Origin: Clostridium akagii DSM 12554
GTDB lineage: Bacteria; Bacillota; Clostridia; Clostridiales; Clostridiaceae
Reading direction: 5' to 3'
NCBI RefSeq assembly: GCF_000686725.1
Contig: NZ_JMLK01000016.1
Location: forward strand, 56,887 to 120,886
Length of the DNA stretch: 64,000 nt
Part shown: piece by piece, positions 37,603-48,800 of the stretch
Position numbering within the stretch: the first letter of the stretch is position 1
Layout: every line of letters begins with the position of its first letter
The notes under the pieces: model-generated
What the model saw: the letters and a program-made list of their open reading frames with translations, nothing else
Told to the model about the DNA's origin: nothing
Databases searched by the model: none
Program-made: the position numbers and the translations under genes

Positions 37603-37977
37603 TCAGCTCTTCTTAAATTTTGATTGCACCGCTCGCTTTACAACATCAAAAAAGCTTAACGAACTAACCATATGACTTGGATCAACATATTTTCTAACAA
37701 CACGAAGTACTTTTTTTGGTTCTTTAGAAGAAAAAGTGTAGGTAACATTTTCCTTTGTTTTGATGGCATATCGTGGAATCCACTTTCCTTTTAACAACAC
37801 GGATGCAATGACATAGTCAACCTTTTCCCAAGGAATTTGAATGCATTTTTGAGAATCACGAGAATTATAAAACTCAAAACTTTTGTCCCCAATCATGATT
37901 TTACCATAATCCGTAAAACCTCCAAAAGATGTTGCATCAACTACTATATCCACCTTAGTATTTAATGATTGAACCAT
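37603..37977 (-). CDS. manO: DUF956 family protein (ManO-like)
   Basis: A 124-residue soluble protein with the DUF956 pattern: N-terminal TKVDIVVDATSFGGFTDYGK, a middle QIPWEKVDYVIASV, then GKWIPRYAIKT and a basic C-terminus. DUF956 genes in Firmicutes almost always follow the IID gene of a mannose-family PTS operon (manO), where they are thought to modulate that PTS. Here the nearest IID gene ends at 58889 on the same strand, with the whole NRPS unit between. AAAAGGGG precedes the ATG. Family call is firm; the function is still poorly known. Confidence 0.85.
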   Translation of the reverse strand: MVQSLNTKVDIVVDATSFGGFTDYGKIMIGDKSFEFYNSRDSQKCIQIPWEKVDYVIASVLLKGKWIPRYAIKTKENVTYTFSSKEPKKVLRVVRKYVDPSHMVSSLSFFDVVKRAVQSKFKKS

Positions 37978-38079
37978 ACGCTCTACCCCTTTTCTCTTTA
38001 TATATAAATTTTTTCTATTATATGTTTTATATTTGTTTCTAATAATTAATATCTATATTTTAAAACTTAGTGGGAATTT

Positions 38080-38169
38080 TTAAATACTTTCAAAATATTT
38101 ACCATGCTCTCCGGACAATAACTGCCATGCTTGCTCTAAATTAATAAACCATTGTACAATGATTGTTGA
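38080..38169 (-). pseudogene. Possible coding remnant upstream of manO
   Basis: A 29-codon open stretch with protein-like composition (QWFINLEQAWQLLSGEHG ... KYFESI, then stop) has no in-frame start and begins just after a stop. It is either a decayed gene tail at the edge of the NRPS unit or chance. I see no related sequence elsewhere in the window. Confidence 0.25.
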
Positions 38170-38173
38170 CTAT

Positions 38174-38202
38174 AGTATATAATATACCTTCTTAAGATGC
38201 AA
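38174..38202 (-). promoter_or_regulatory. Candidate sigma-A promoter for the manO-like gene
   Basis: On the minus strand TTGCAT and TATACT are separated by exactly 17 bases. The element lies just beyond the terminator of the NRPS unit and 197 bases before the DUF956 gene, which would otherwise have no promoter of its own. Confidence 0.55.
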
Positions 38203-38212
38203 TAATCCTCAA

Positions 38213-38253
38213 ATTAAAAATTCGCAATTGTTATCCCAAAGCTAATTCACGAA
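38213..38253 (-). terminator. Probable terminator of the NRPS operon
   Basis: Read on the minus strand, TTCGT-G-AATT pairs with AATT-GCGAA (nine pairs, one G-T, one bulge) across a 14-base loop and is followed by TTTTTAATTT. It lies 43 bases past the phosphopantetheinyl transferase stop. Confidence 0.6.
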
Positions 38254-38295
38254 CAACTATTTAATAGATAAATTAATATATTATCCAAAGTTCTT

Positions 38296-38946
38296 CTAAT
38301 CATCATTACCTTTAGTTATAAACTTTAAAATTTTTTTCGAGCCAGCTTTTTCTATTAAACTAACCTCTGAACTTTCACTAGCAATACACAAAGCATTCTT
38401 GGAAAAATCGAAATGCTCAAAATTAACAGATAGATTATTACGATCAATAATATCATGACCATCATATAGTAAATCAGTCATCGGAGACGAATACCAATCT
38501 TCATTGAATAATTTACTTAATGACTCTTTTGCCGTCCAAAAAAAAGTGGGGAGTTGAGAATTTTCTTTTATCTGATATTGTTCTTTCTTGGAGCAAACCA
38601 TTGATAAAATTTCATAATTAACTTTATTATACTGCTCAATATCAATACCTATATTTTGATTTGAAATAGCTACAACTACCATATTATCAGTGTGCGATAT
38701 AGAAAAATGATTTTCCAAAAAATCATTTTTAAAATATGGTTTACCATTTGCTCCAAGCGATAATTCACCAATGAGTTGCTCAGAAGCCACACAAAGTAAT
38801 ACGTAAGCCATTAAAGCATTATATCGATCTTTTTTTTGGTGGTATTTCATTGCATAAGCGTAACGAAAAGGTGCATATCTACGAACAAATGATAATACCG
38901 GTTCGTAGAGCATCTCATCTTCAAAATGATAAATTATTTTTTTCAT
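38296..38946 (-). CDS. Sfp-type 4'-phosphopantetheinyl transferase
   Basis: A 216-residue enzyme that loads the phosphopantetheine arm onto carrier-protein serines. It shows the family motifs: NGKPYF (P1 region), FSISHTDN, the Mg-binding IGIDIEQ, and FFWTAKESLSKLF (the W-x2-KES motif). It lies seven bases after the A-T-TE gene and is thus the last gene of the NRPS operon. Its obvious job is to activate the six carrier domains encoded upstream. TGGAG precedes the ATG. Confidence 0.93.
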   Translation of the reverse strand: MKKIIYHFEDEMLYEPVLSFVRRYAPFRYAYAMKYHQKKDRYNALMAYVLLCVASEQLIGELSLGANGKPYFKNDFLENHFSISHTDNMVVVAISNQNIGIDIEQYNKVNYEILSMVCSKKEQYQIKENSQLPTFFWTAKESLSKLFNEDWYSSPMTDLLYDGHDIIDRNNLSVNFEHFDFSKNALCIASESSEVSLIEKAGSKKILKFITKGNDD

Positions 38947-38953
38947 TTTATAA

Positions 38954-41365
38954 TTACTCCATTGGAACTAAATCAAGCTCTTTCTGGATGAATTGTCGTG
39001 CATCATCATCTACAAAGAGATAATCGTGTCCAGCATAAACATCTTTAATGACAACATTATCAAAAACAGAGTGAATTTTCTCATCACTTAGTGGTTTCTC
39101 TTCAATCATACTTCGTATATAGGTGGTAGGAGTGTAGGTTTTATTAACTTTATAATTAAATATGTCTAGAAAAACCTGATGATTATTCTCAATCAAGTGT
39201 TCAGTGGTTATATTTTTTTCATCCATTCCTTCAAAGATATGTGTTTCCTCAAAATATTTTCTATAGTATCCATTTGCTTCGCGTCCACGAACTCGATCTA
39301 AATCAGATTGCTCTAGATAAAAAGGGGAGTCTAATAGTGTTAACTTATCAACCTTTTTTTTTCTTGTATTACTTTCAAGTTGATGACAAATTTCATTAGC
39401 AATCACACCACCGTAACTCCAACCCATTAGATTAAACCTCGACATATCTATTTCAGGCATAAAATTCTCGATAAGTTTTATATAGTAATCTGCGATGTTC
39501 TCGATACCCTCAATTCTGTCCTCAGGTGTTAATAAATTATGAGGTTCTATAACATAAATTGGAAATCTTGAATTTTTTATATTGTTGAATAGTGGCTTAT
39601 AAACATCGCTGCCAGTATTTCCTGAATGGATTACAAAAAGAGCTGGTATATTTTCCATCTGAGGAGTACGTTTAACAAATGTATAAATTGGTTGAAAATT
39701 ATCATTTCGATCAATAAATCCTACCATGTCATATAGTTTTGTGTGATAGTGCAAATCAACAAAGTTTAATTTTTTCCCTAAATCTTGCAGTAATTTTATG
39801 CCTAATTCCATAATTTGAAGGGACGTCGCCCCCAATTTTTTAAAATCACTATTTACATTAATGTGTTTTAAATCAATATTTAAAATTTCGCTCCAAGCCT
39901 TTTTTAAATATTGAATGCTGGCACTATTGATGGCTGATGGCACTTTTACTTCTCTGTTACTTTCGTTTTCCTCTTCTAATGCCTTGAATAATTTTTTTTC
40001 GTCAATTTTGCTATTACCATTTACAGGTAATTCATTTACTTGTTTAATGCGAGATGGAATCATAATTGATGGTAATAAATCTGCTATACCTTGAAGAAGA
40101 TTCTCTTCCTCTAACTTCTTATCGTTAGCAAACCAGCAATAAAGTTGTTCATTGTAAACAACCACATGTAATTGTTTCGTTGTTGGTACTAATTTATAAA
40201 AAGCACGTTCAATTTCTGATAAATCTATACGGACACCATTAATCTTATACTGTCGATCACGTCTACCTAGATATTCAATATTTCCATCAGGTAAAACACG
40301 AGCAAAGTCCCCTGTTCGATACCCTCTTAGATTTTTTCCTAAATAATTGATATTTATAAAGGCTTCTTTTGTAGCTTTACTATTCATAAAATATTCTCTG
40401 GAAACTTGTACACCATAAATAAATAACTCACCAATTTCTCCTTCAGGCAATACCTGAAGATTATTTCCTAAAATTAATGCCTTCGTATTTTTTACAGGTT
40501 TTCCAATGGTTACTTTTTGAGTTTTTGAATTTATTTTACAGATAGACGCAGCTCCACATTCCGTATTTCCATAAACATTAATTACTTTAAATGATAAATG
40601 ACTAAGGTCTATATCAGGAAATCTCTGACCTGCTAGTGTTAATAAACGTAAGCTTGGAATATCCATTGAACGGATAATAATATCCCCAATCATAGTTGTT
40701 GCATTCATAAATGTAATTTTATGCTTATTCAAATATTCTTCTAAAGCAGCTAAATCGTGTCTCAAAAATTCACTTAATATATATAATGTACCACCTGCAC
40801 AAATTACTGAAAAAAGATCCATATAACTTACTGCAAACGAATAAGGTGTGAATGCAGCAGCCTTGTCTTGATCTGTTAGTTCATATTCTTCTTTTTGCCA
40901 TATAACTGTATTTTCTACATTTTGTTCGGAAATTTCAACAGCTTTAGGAGTTCCTGTTGACCCCGAAGTAAAATATATTGACCATGCATCTGATGAACTC
41001 TTACTGGCAGGATTAACTTCATCAAACATATATTTTCCTTCTTCAAGTGAAATTACAACTTGTGCCCCTGCTAACTGAACCATTTCCTCTAACCTTGCTA
41101 TGGGTTGAGCAATATCTTGAGGAATAAACGTAATATTCTCTTTTGTTAATGCAAAAACTAAAATAGGAAAATAAATACTTCGAGGAATTTGCAACGCAAC
41201 GATTTTCCCCCTCAAATTTTGCTCACGTATGATTTTAGAAACCTCTTCAATTGCTTCTACAAGCTCTTGGTAAGTCAATTGTAAAAATTCATCTACTAAA
41301 GCAATTTTATGGGGATTTATCTTTTCATAATTAAAAATTTTTAAAAGTACATCTTTATCATTCAT
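38954..41365 (-). CDS. Terminal NRPS module protein, A-T-TE
   Basis: An 803-residue protein. Residues 1-460 are an adenylation domain (core A3 FTSGSTGTPKA at 132-142, YRTGDFAR, NGNSKID with its Lys). Residues 480-545 are a carrier domain with active Ser515 in LGATSLQ. Residues 570-800 are a type I thioesterase with GWSYGG (Ser650), Asp679 and His780. There is no condensation domain; the C domain at the end of the large synthetase must serve it. The A-domain pocket lacks Asp235: the motif usually FDxS reads FAVS (residues 177-180), so a standard alpha-amino acid is unlikely. My reading of the pocket, A-V-M-N-T-A-V-A-A, matches no code I know. It loads the last residue and releases the product. 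Confidence 0.92.
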   Translation of the reverse strand: MNDKDVLLKIFNYEKINPHKIALVDEFLQLTYQELVEAIEEVSKIIREQNLRGKIVALQIPRSIYFPILVFALTKENITFIPQDIAQPIARLEEMVQLAGAQVVISLEEGKYMFDEVNPASKSSSDAWSIYFTSGSTGTPKAVEISEQNVENTVIWQKEEYELTDQDKAAAFTPYSFAVSYMDLFSVICAGGTLYILSEFLRHDLAALEEYLNKHKITFMNATTMIGDIIIRSMDIPSLRLLTLAGQRFPDIDLSHLSFKVINVYGNTECGAASICKINSKTQKVTIGKPVKNTKALILGNNLQVLPEGEIGELFIYGVQVSREYFMNSKATKEAFININYLGKNLRGYRTGDFARVLPDGNIEYLGRRDRQYKINGVRIDLSEIERAFYKLVPTTKQLHVVVYNEQLYCWFANDKKLEEENLLQGIADLLPSIMIPSRIKQVNELPVNGNSKIDEKKLFKALEEENESNREVKVPSAINSASIQYLKKAWSEILNIDLKHINVNSDFKKLGATSLQIMELGIKLLQDLGKKLNFVDLHYHTKLYDMVGFIDRNDNFQPIYTFVKRTPQMENIPALFVIHSGNTGSDVYKPLFNNIKNSRFPIYVIEPHNLLTPEDRIEGIENIADYYIKLIENFMPEIDMSRFNLMGWSYGGVIANEICHQLESNTRKKKVDKLTLLDSPFYLEQSDLDRVRGREANGYYRKYFEETHIFEGMDEKNITTEHLIENNHQVFLDIFNYKVNKTYTPTTYIRSMIEEKPLSDEKIHSVFDNVVIKDVYAGHDYLFVDDDARQFIQKELDLVPME

Positions 41366-41384
41366 AACTTTTCCACTTCACCCT

Positions 41385-41447
41385 TCATATAAAATTTGTA
41401 ATTAAATGCTTATCTAATTTAAATATATTTTTCTTGATATTTATCAT
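41385..41447 (-). CDS. Possible 20-residue small ORF
   Basis: In the 134-base gap between the HD gene and the A-T-TE gene, an ATG with AGAGG eight bases upstream opens a frame MINIKKNIFKLDKHLITNFI, then stop. It is basic and amphipathic. It could be a translated leader that carries ribosomes to the next gene, or chance. Confidence 0.25.
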   Translation of the reverse strand: MINIKKNIFKLDKHLITNFI

Positions 41448-41499
41448 AATCAATAACCTCTATAAAAACTAATTTCAGTTTGATATTATTACCTGGTGA

Positions 41500-42483
41500 C
41501 TATTTTGTTTCCTCTTTGTGGATCTTTTGATATGCAATTTTTACAGAGTAACAAATTTCATTTTCACAATCTGACTTCTGTTGATGATACAAAATTGCTT
41601 GAAGTAATTCAGGATCATCAATTCCAAATCTATTCTTTGCAAAGTAATGACTCAATTTGGGAAGTAGTGATTCATTAGTTTCATGTCCAGTTTTTAGCCC
41701 AAACTTATTTGCTACATATTGTCGCTGATTTTCAAAAATAGTATTTGCACTATTTGATAATACAGCTGCAATAAAAGCTTTGTTAAAGCTATCACTTCCC
41801 TTTGGAAACAATTCCGATGCTTTTTCCCCCATTCCAAAAGCTTTTTGAAATTCACAAACAATCTCATTTAAAAAATATTTTTTTTTGATATCTTCACTCA
41901 CATAAACATTTCTAGTTTCTCTGGTCAATGCTTGGAAATTTTGCCCTTTCAAGTAATAACCATAACTTCTAACGAGAAAAGGATGAACCACATAAAGATC
42001 AGAGTTCCACAGCCATTCAAGAAAATAGCAACAGCCTTCATCTAAAGAGCGATCTAAGGCATTTAACAAACCTTTCAAATATGGAGGTTCACCATTTCGA
42101 TCCCAGTGAATCTTGTCAGCAATAAAAATAATTTTAACTAAATTACTTGCATTATCAATACAGGTAGTGTGATAGCGAATTGAATCTAACACATCATGAC
42201 TTTCAATTCCAAACAAGACTTGTGCAAAATAATCTCCCTGCTTTGCGTGAACAAGCATCGGCACCTCACGTTCTTCTTGAAATAACTCAATACCTAAAGA
42301 TTCAGCCACTTCAACCCGATTGCTATCAGGAATTGCTCCGCCTAGATCATGGAGACTACCTGCAATAAAGGCAGTCTCTGGATCTACATTGAATTTTAAA
42401 GCTAATTCAAAAGCAACTTTCCCAACACCATAGGCATGTAGGAAATTTTCAGTTACTGGGGTTAAAAATCCACAATCTCTCAT
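41500..42483 (-). CDS. YqeK-like HD hydrolase with C-terminal extension, NRPS-associated
   Basis: A 327-residue protein. Residues 1-190 match YqeK-type HD hydrolases (symmetrical Ap4A hydrolases): His16, the HD pair His45-Asp46 in AGSLHDLGG, His79 in LVHAKQGDY, His105 in RYHTTC and Asp123 in [10 protein letters not shown]. The remaining 135 residues form an extra helical part that I do not recognise. Its ATG overlaps the panD-like stop (ATGA), so it belongs to the NRPS operon. Adenylation domains can make diadenosine polyphosphates as side products, so clearing Ap4A is one possible role; trimming a pathway nucleotide is another. No NRPS cluster known to me contains such a gene. Confidence 0.78.
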   Translation of the reverse strand: MRDCGFLTPVTENFLHAYGVGKVAFELALKFNVDPETAFIAGSLHDLGGAIPDSNRVEVAESLGIELFQEEREVPMLVHAKQGDYFAQVLFGIESHDVLDSIRYHTTCIDNASNLVKIIFIADKIHWDRNGEPPYLKGLLNALDRSLDEGCCYFLEWLWNSDLYVVHPFLVRSYGYYLKGQNFQALTRETRNVYVSEDIKKKYFLNEIVCEFQKAFGMGEKASELFPKGSDSFNKAFIAAVLSNSANTIFENQRQYVANKFGLKTGHETNESLLPKLSHYFAKNRFGIDDPELLQAILYHQQKSDCENEICYSVKIAYQKIHKEETK

Positions 42484-42881
42484 AAGCTTTTCAACTCTTC
42501 GGTTAATAGTCCATATTTTTCATATCTTACTTTTTTTTCAATCATGTTTTTTTCATCCACTAAAACCACGTAAGGCTGTAACTCTTTTGCTTCCTTTGGT
42601 TCCATTTGAGCATAACTCATAATAATAACCTTATCCCCTATAGAAACACAACGAGCAGTTGCACCATTCATACAAATCATTCCTGAATGGCGTGGACCTG
42701 CAATGACGTAGGTTTCAAATCGTTTTCCATTATTAACATCAGCAATCTGAACTTTTTCATATTCAATAATTCCACTAGCTTCAATTAATTCTTCATCAAT
42801 TGTGATACTACCTACGTAATCCAATTCTGCTTGCGTGACAGTCGCACGATGAATTTTTCCCTTTAACATCTCAATTAACAT
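42480..42881 (-). CDS. panD: Aspartate 1-decarboxylase, PanD type
   Basis: A 133-residue pyruvoyl enzyme precursor that makes beta-alanine from L-aspartate. The self-cleavage site is intact: YVGSITID with Gly24-Ser25, the same positions as in E. coli Pan[35 protein letters not shown] and [10 protein letters not shown] follow the family closely. Its ATG lies inside the last codons of the large synthetase (11-base overlap) with TTGGAG upstream, so the two are translated together. No panB or panC is nearby. Placement inside an NRPS operon points to beta-alanine as a building block rather than to pantothenate. Confidence 0.93.
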   Translation of the reverse strand: MLIEMLKGKIHRATVTQAELDYVGSITIDEELIEASGIIEYEKVQIADVNNGKRFETYVIAGPRHSGMICMNGATARCVSIGDKVIIMSYAQMEPKEAKELQPYVVLVDEKNMIEKKVRYEKYGLLTEELKSL

Positions 42882-45800
42882 TTAGTTTATCTCCAATCAA
42901 ATTTTTAATTTTAATATCTATATTATTTACTATTTCTTCTAAAATAGTTTTGTAAATACGCGAAAATCTCTCAATTGTTTCAGCTTGGAACAATGTTCGC
43001 TTATAGTTAAAATCTATGTTTTGTCCCCATACAAAAATCGTAAGATCGCAAAATGCATCCTTATCTGAATGTCCAGTCATTTCTGAAATAGAAGTAAACA
43101 ATTTCGAGTGTTCTAAAGCTTCACCTTTAAATCCTTGAATGCCAAAATAAACATCATTACCAGTTAGTCTTATATCTAGTTCATGAATTAGTTGTTCAAG
43201 GGGAATATCTTGATTATTTTGGGCATCAATAATCTTGTTATTCAGCTGATGAACAAACGTTGAAAAGCTTTGGTTTTTATCAATATCCATTGTTAATAGG
43301 AACTGATTTATAAATAATCCAATTACATTCTCTAGTCCCTGCATATTTCGATTTACAGTCGGTATAGCAATGGGAATATGTTGTTGTCCACTTACACTTG
43401 ATAGCATCAAATAATAAGTGCCAAGCAACACATTGTGTAGCGTCATACTTCTTTCTTTAACCACTTTAGTCAATCGATTATAAAAATCATCTTCCAAATG
43501 GAGATATACATCTCCACCATTGTTTTTAGCAGTCTCGCCTGAAATATGATCTTCTGGAAGATTTAAGCCTTCATAATTCTTGAATTCTTCGCGCCAGAAG
43601 TTTACTTGTTGATTCTTTTTAGCACTGTTTAAGAAATCATTCTGACATCTAGCAAAGTCTCTAAATTGATAAGGTAACACAGGTAATTCATCTCCGTAAT
43701 AAGACTTTTCAATCTCATCTAAGAATAAGGATGTTGACCAACCATCAAATGCCACATGATCTATTACACATACAAACTCTCCATTAAATATATTAACTCG
43801 TATAGGAATTTCATTTTCCAAATGAAATTGATGATCGAAATATTCATAGCGATGGATATTATTATGAGTTATCACTAAAGGTCGTTCATCTACCACTTGA
43901 TAGGTGTCATAAATTCTAGTCCGTAATATTTCTTGTCGATCAACAACTTCAATTACTACTTTTGCTAATTTTTCAGGATCTATTCCTTCGTTAATTTTGA
44001 AAGCCATCTTGATATTGCTATAAGAATTTACAGGTACTATTTTGTATTTCTGTTGTGCAAATGAAAGTTTTTGATCTTCTTTATTTTTAAAGTATTGTTT
44101 TGTCACAACGAGCCTATTTATTTCGTTACTATAATGAGAAGCTTGAATCACTTGTGCAATTCCCTTAATCGTTTTAGCATCAAAGATCTCTTTTATAGTA
44201 ATTTTCTTATTAAAGATTTCCTTCAATATGTTTACTAACTTGATTGCTTTAATTGAATCTCCACCAATCATAAAGAAGCTTTCTAATATAGATGTAGCCT
44301 TCGGATCGACATCAAGTAAACCACACATTGCATCTAATACACATCGTTCTACATCATTCTGAGGAGCAGCAAACTCTACATTATTTTCATATGTGATTTC
44401 TGGTAGTGCACTTCTATCGATTTTACCGTTAATAGTCAGTGGGAATTCTTTTACATGTTTATAACCGGCTGGCATCATATAATCTGTTAAATAAAGAGAC
44501 AATACCTTTTCAATCTCAACACGTTGAATTTCTTCATCGCTCTGGTAATATACGCCTAAATGTTTACTCCCCTCCTTGCCTAACGCTAAAGCAATTACTT
44601 GTTTTATACCTTTGACTTTAAACATGGCACTTTCAATTTCACCTAATTCAATTCTGAATCCTCTGATTTTCACTTGGAAATCATTTCTACCTATCAATTC
44701 GAACTCATCATTTGGCAATACTCGCACGATATCTCCAGTTTTGTAAATACGACTGTATTCTTCAATTCCTTTTGTGTTATATGGATTTTTAGCAAAAGAT
44801 TTCTCTGTTAACTCTGTTTGACCATAGTACCCTCGTGAAAGTTGAGGCCCACCTACATAAAGTTCTCCTACTGCGCCTTTTGGAAGAAGTTTTCTATTTT
44901 CATCCAATACGAAGTGAGAATAGTTTGGAAATGGTAACCCAATATTTGAATAGTTATCTGAAACTTTCTTCATTGATGTCCAAACAGTTCCTTCAGTAGG
45001 TCCGTAAATATTAATTAAGTTAATATCTTGGAAGCGATTTGCAAAAGCATCATTCATCTTCTCTCCGCCCACCATGATTGTTGTAAGAGATGTGGAAATA
45101 ATCTCCTTATCGTTATCTTGGAATAGGTAGCTAATCTTTCCAGGAGTCGATTGTAAAGTAGTCACATAATGATTCTTCATGAACGCAGGAAATTCTTCTG
45201 GAGTCCCAGCAAATAGATTTACTGTCTTACCTCTCAATAATTGTCCAAATACTTCAGTACCAAAGATGTCAAAAACGTACTCTGCAATACAACCAAATTC
45301 GATATCTTCAGTTCCAGTATTATTGATAGCAGCAAGTATATCTTCCAAATAAATTATGAAATTCCGATGTTCTACCATTACCCCCTTTGGCCTACCTGTT
45401 GTTCCAGATGTAAAGATAATATATGCTAAATCACTTGGTTCAACTTTTATTGGAAGGTCTTCTTTTTTACTTGAAAACTCTTGTTTCATAAACTCTTCAT
45501 CAATCACAATTTTTGCTTTTACTTGCCCTTTAATATATTCAATTCTTTCTAAAGAGTAAGTCGGTGACATCGGAACATAAATAGCACCTGCTTTCAATAT
45601 TGCAATAATTGCAATAATCATGTTTTCTGATTTTTCTAGTAAAAGAGGTACACGATCACTTGGTTTTATTCCAGTTTTTTCAACAAGTGTGTGTGCTACT
45701 TGGTTTGCTTTTGAGTTCAATTCATCAAAACTATAGTTTAAATTTCCAAATTTTAAAGCAACATTATTTGGATGAAGTTTCACTTGTTTCTCAAGTTGTT

Positions 45801-48800
45801 CAATAATAGTAGTTTCTGGATAATGTGCTGTACCAAAATCAGGTATTTCATTTACATAAGTGAATTCATCAACCTCTTGAATTAGTTGTTCAATTATGCT
45901 TTGCATGAAGTAAAACAATTCAGCTATGACATTATCCGCAAAAATTTCACCTGAATATTTAAATTGGAAATTTAATCCATGCTCATTTTCATAGAGTACA
46001 ACGGTTATTGGATAATCTAATTTTTCTTGTCCATCAAAATGAGTTATTCGCAATTTATCTCTATCTCCATCCTCCTTTGGTAATGGATAATTTTCATAGA
46101 TAAATAACGTTTCAAAGAGCCGTGTGCCATTTAATTGAAGGCTTGCAAGGCTAACATTACTATGCATCATGCAATCATTATTAATATCTTGTAATCTCTG
46201 AAGCTGAGAGTCAATACCATCATTTGTGTGAGTAAATTGTACAGGTAAAGTACGAATATATAGACCGACACTTTCTTCTATACCCTCTACAGGGATATTT
46301 CGCCCTGCATTGACAACACCCACAGTTGTTTCTTTAACACCACCATAAACACTTAACAATTTGTGCCATGCATATTGAACAATAATATTAATTGTGAAAC
46401 CTTTATTATTTGCAAATCCTTTAAGTTTGTCATAATTATCGCCGCTAATTTCAAATACACTGTCTTTTGGTTCTTTAATTCTGTTTATTTCCTCAAGTTT
46501 TACTGTGTGTTTTTCCTTTTTAAATAAACCAGCTAAATCAGGATGAAATACTTCTCCAAGATATTGTTTCCAAAAAACAGCTGAATCGTTTTTAGTGCTC
46601 TCAAGATATTTTTGAGATTTAATATATGTAATATCTTCACGAATAGTCACCTGCTGATTTTTGCACAACTTATCATAGGTATCATTTACAAAATCTAGCA
46701 TAAGAGGATTAGACCATCCATCTAATATGGCATGATGGTTTGTTAAGACACAAGTATAATGACTGTCATTATGCTTGATGAGTCTAATTCTAAACAAACT
46801 TCCAGATTTTAAATCAAAAGGAGTCATTCTTTGAGCTTGGACAACTTTATTTAAATCAATATTTTCTACTAGCTCAAAATCTAGATTACCATCTTTAGGA
46901 ATCACTTGAAGTATCTCTTCATAATCAGAATTCAAACATAAACGCAAGCTTGGATATTTTTTCTGAGCTATAGACCATGCTTTACGATATTTATCAACAT
47001 TTATTGTCTGTTCGTAGTCAAAAATGTAAGAGCAAATATATGCATCATCATTTGTAACATTATTTAATGCATGGTATATAAATCCTTCTTGCAAGGTATT
47101 AGCGGATATAACGTCTTCCAATTCTTGATCTTTTTGAAGTTCATTTAATTTTTCTTGAGATATGGATGAATCGATATCTTCACTGGTCAAGTAAGTTCTA
47201 TGGAATGATAACAGTTCATCTACTAATTCTTTTAATTTAACCTTATATTGGCTTGCCAAGCTTTCAATACCTTCTAAATTACCACTTATTTCAAGAGTTA
47301 ATTTTTTTTGGAATATCCCACCATTTACAGTCAGATAGTCTTTGAAATTAACATTAGTTGTGTCTCCAAGATCACTAGTAATAATTGACCAGTCATCTGA
47401 AGAACCATTATCCATTTGCCCTAAATAGTTAAACAATATACCTGGTAGATTATTTGAGTGAATTCCATATTTGGCACCATAGCTAACTCCATAATCCGTG
47501 GCAGATCTGTTATAATGCTTCGTTTTCATCAAATCAGTTGAAATTTTTTTGGGATATATTGCTGTAAACCAACCCACCGTTCGTTGAATATTAATATTTT
47601 CGGTGATTTCGGCTCGTCCGTGAGATTCCAATTTAATATGGCTAATGTCTTGACCATGGACAGATTTTAATGCTCGTGCAAAGGCTGTGAACAATACTTC
47701 ATTAATTTGAGTATTATAAACTTGATTAACTTTATTTAATAATTGTTTCGTCAACTTATAATCAAATTTAATAGTGACTTTCTTGTACTTATCAGATGTT
47801 TTAAACACTTCTTTATCGCTTACATTGATTTCTGAAGACACACCTTTAGTGTTCAGTTTTCGGATTTCTTCAGACCACTGACGATAACTAGTTCCTTTTT
47901 GTGGAAGTGCATGTCCCGCATAAAGTTCTTTTAGATCTGAAGCAATAATCTGCCAAGAAACAGTATCAATTATCAAGTGATGACATATCACAGCTAAAAC
48001 ATTCTCACTTTGTTTAAATACGAAACGGTAAAGATTTCCACTAAGATTAAAACTTTCTTGAATATGACTGAATTCTTCTGGAGAATCGGCTACCAATATA
48101 TCAATATTATCTATTTTCTCAGTATAATACTGATTTTTCCCATGGAAAGATAACCGTAGCGCATCATGATAATTTACTAAATCAACTAGAGCTTTTTTCA
48201 GACGATCTAGATCAATGTTTCTTGGTAAAGAAATAGCAAAAGCCTGGTTAAAGTAATTGGAATTAAAATCTTCGAAGAACCATTCCTGGATTGGAAGTAA
48301 TTTAACGTCTCCTGTTAATTCTCCTTGCTCACTTAATACTTCTATCTTTTTAGCTTTTCCAACATATCGTGAAAGATTCCTAATAGTTTTTGCGGCGAAA
48401 ATTTGTTTTATCGTTATTGTTTGATTCAATTTTTGCTTAATTCGATTACTTAACTGAATTACCTTAATTGAATCTCCTCCAAGATGGAAAAAACTTACCG
48501 TTACACTTACATCCTTATTATCTAAACCTAGAATATCTGCTATTATTTCTTGCAGTTGAATTTCAATTTCAGTTTCTGGTGGTACAAATTCCTCTAATCT
48601 GAATTTAGGTATAGGCAACCTTTTTTTATCTAATTTACCATTAATAGTAAGTGGAAAGCTTTCCATAAAAACAAACGCACTAGGAATCATATAATCAGTT
48701 AAACTTTCTTCCAATTCAAGTTCAAGAAATTCATCTGATAACTCTTGATCAGCTTGATAGTAAGCAACTAGATGTTCGTTGACTGCTAACACAACCGCCT

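Noticed and set aside
38140..38170. CATTGTACAATG palindrome as an operator or insertion target site
   Set aside because: It is a single 12-base palindrome in very AT-rich DNA, and no copy was found at the other border of the NRPS unit.
37978..38295. Direct repeats marking the ends of the NRPS insertion
   Set aside because: I compared this gap with 58804-58888 by eye and saw no shared repeat, tRNA end or recombinase gene.
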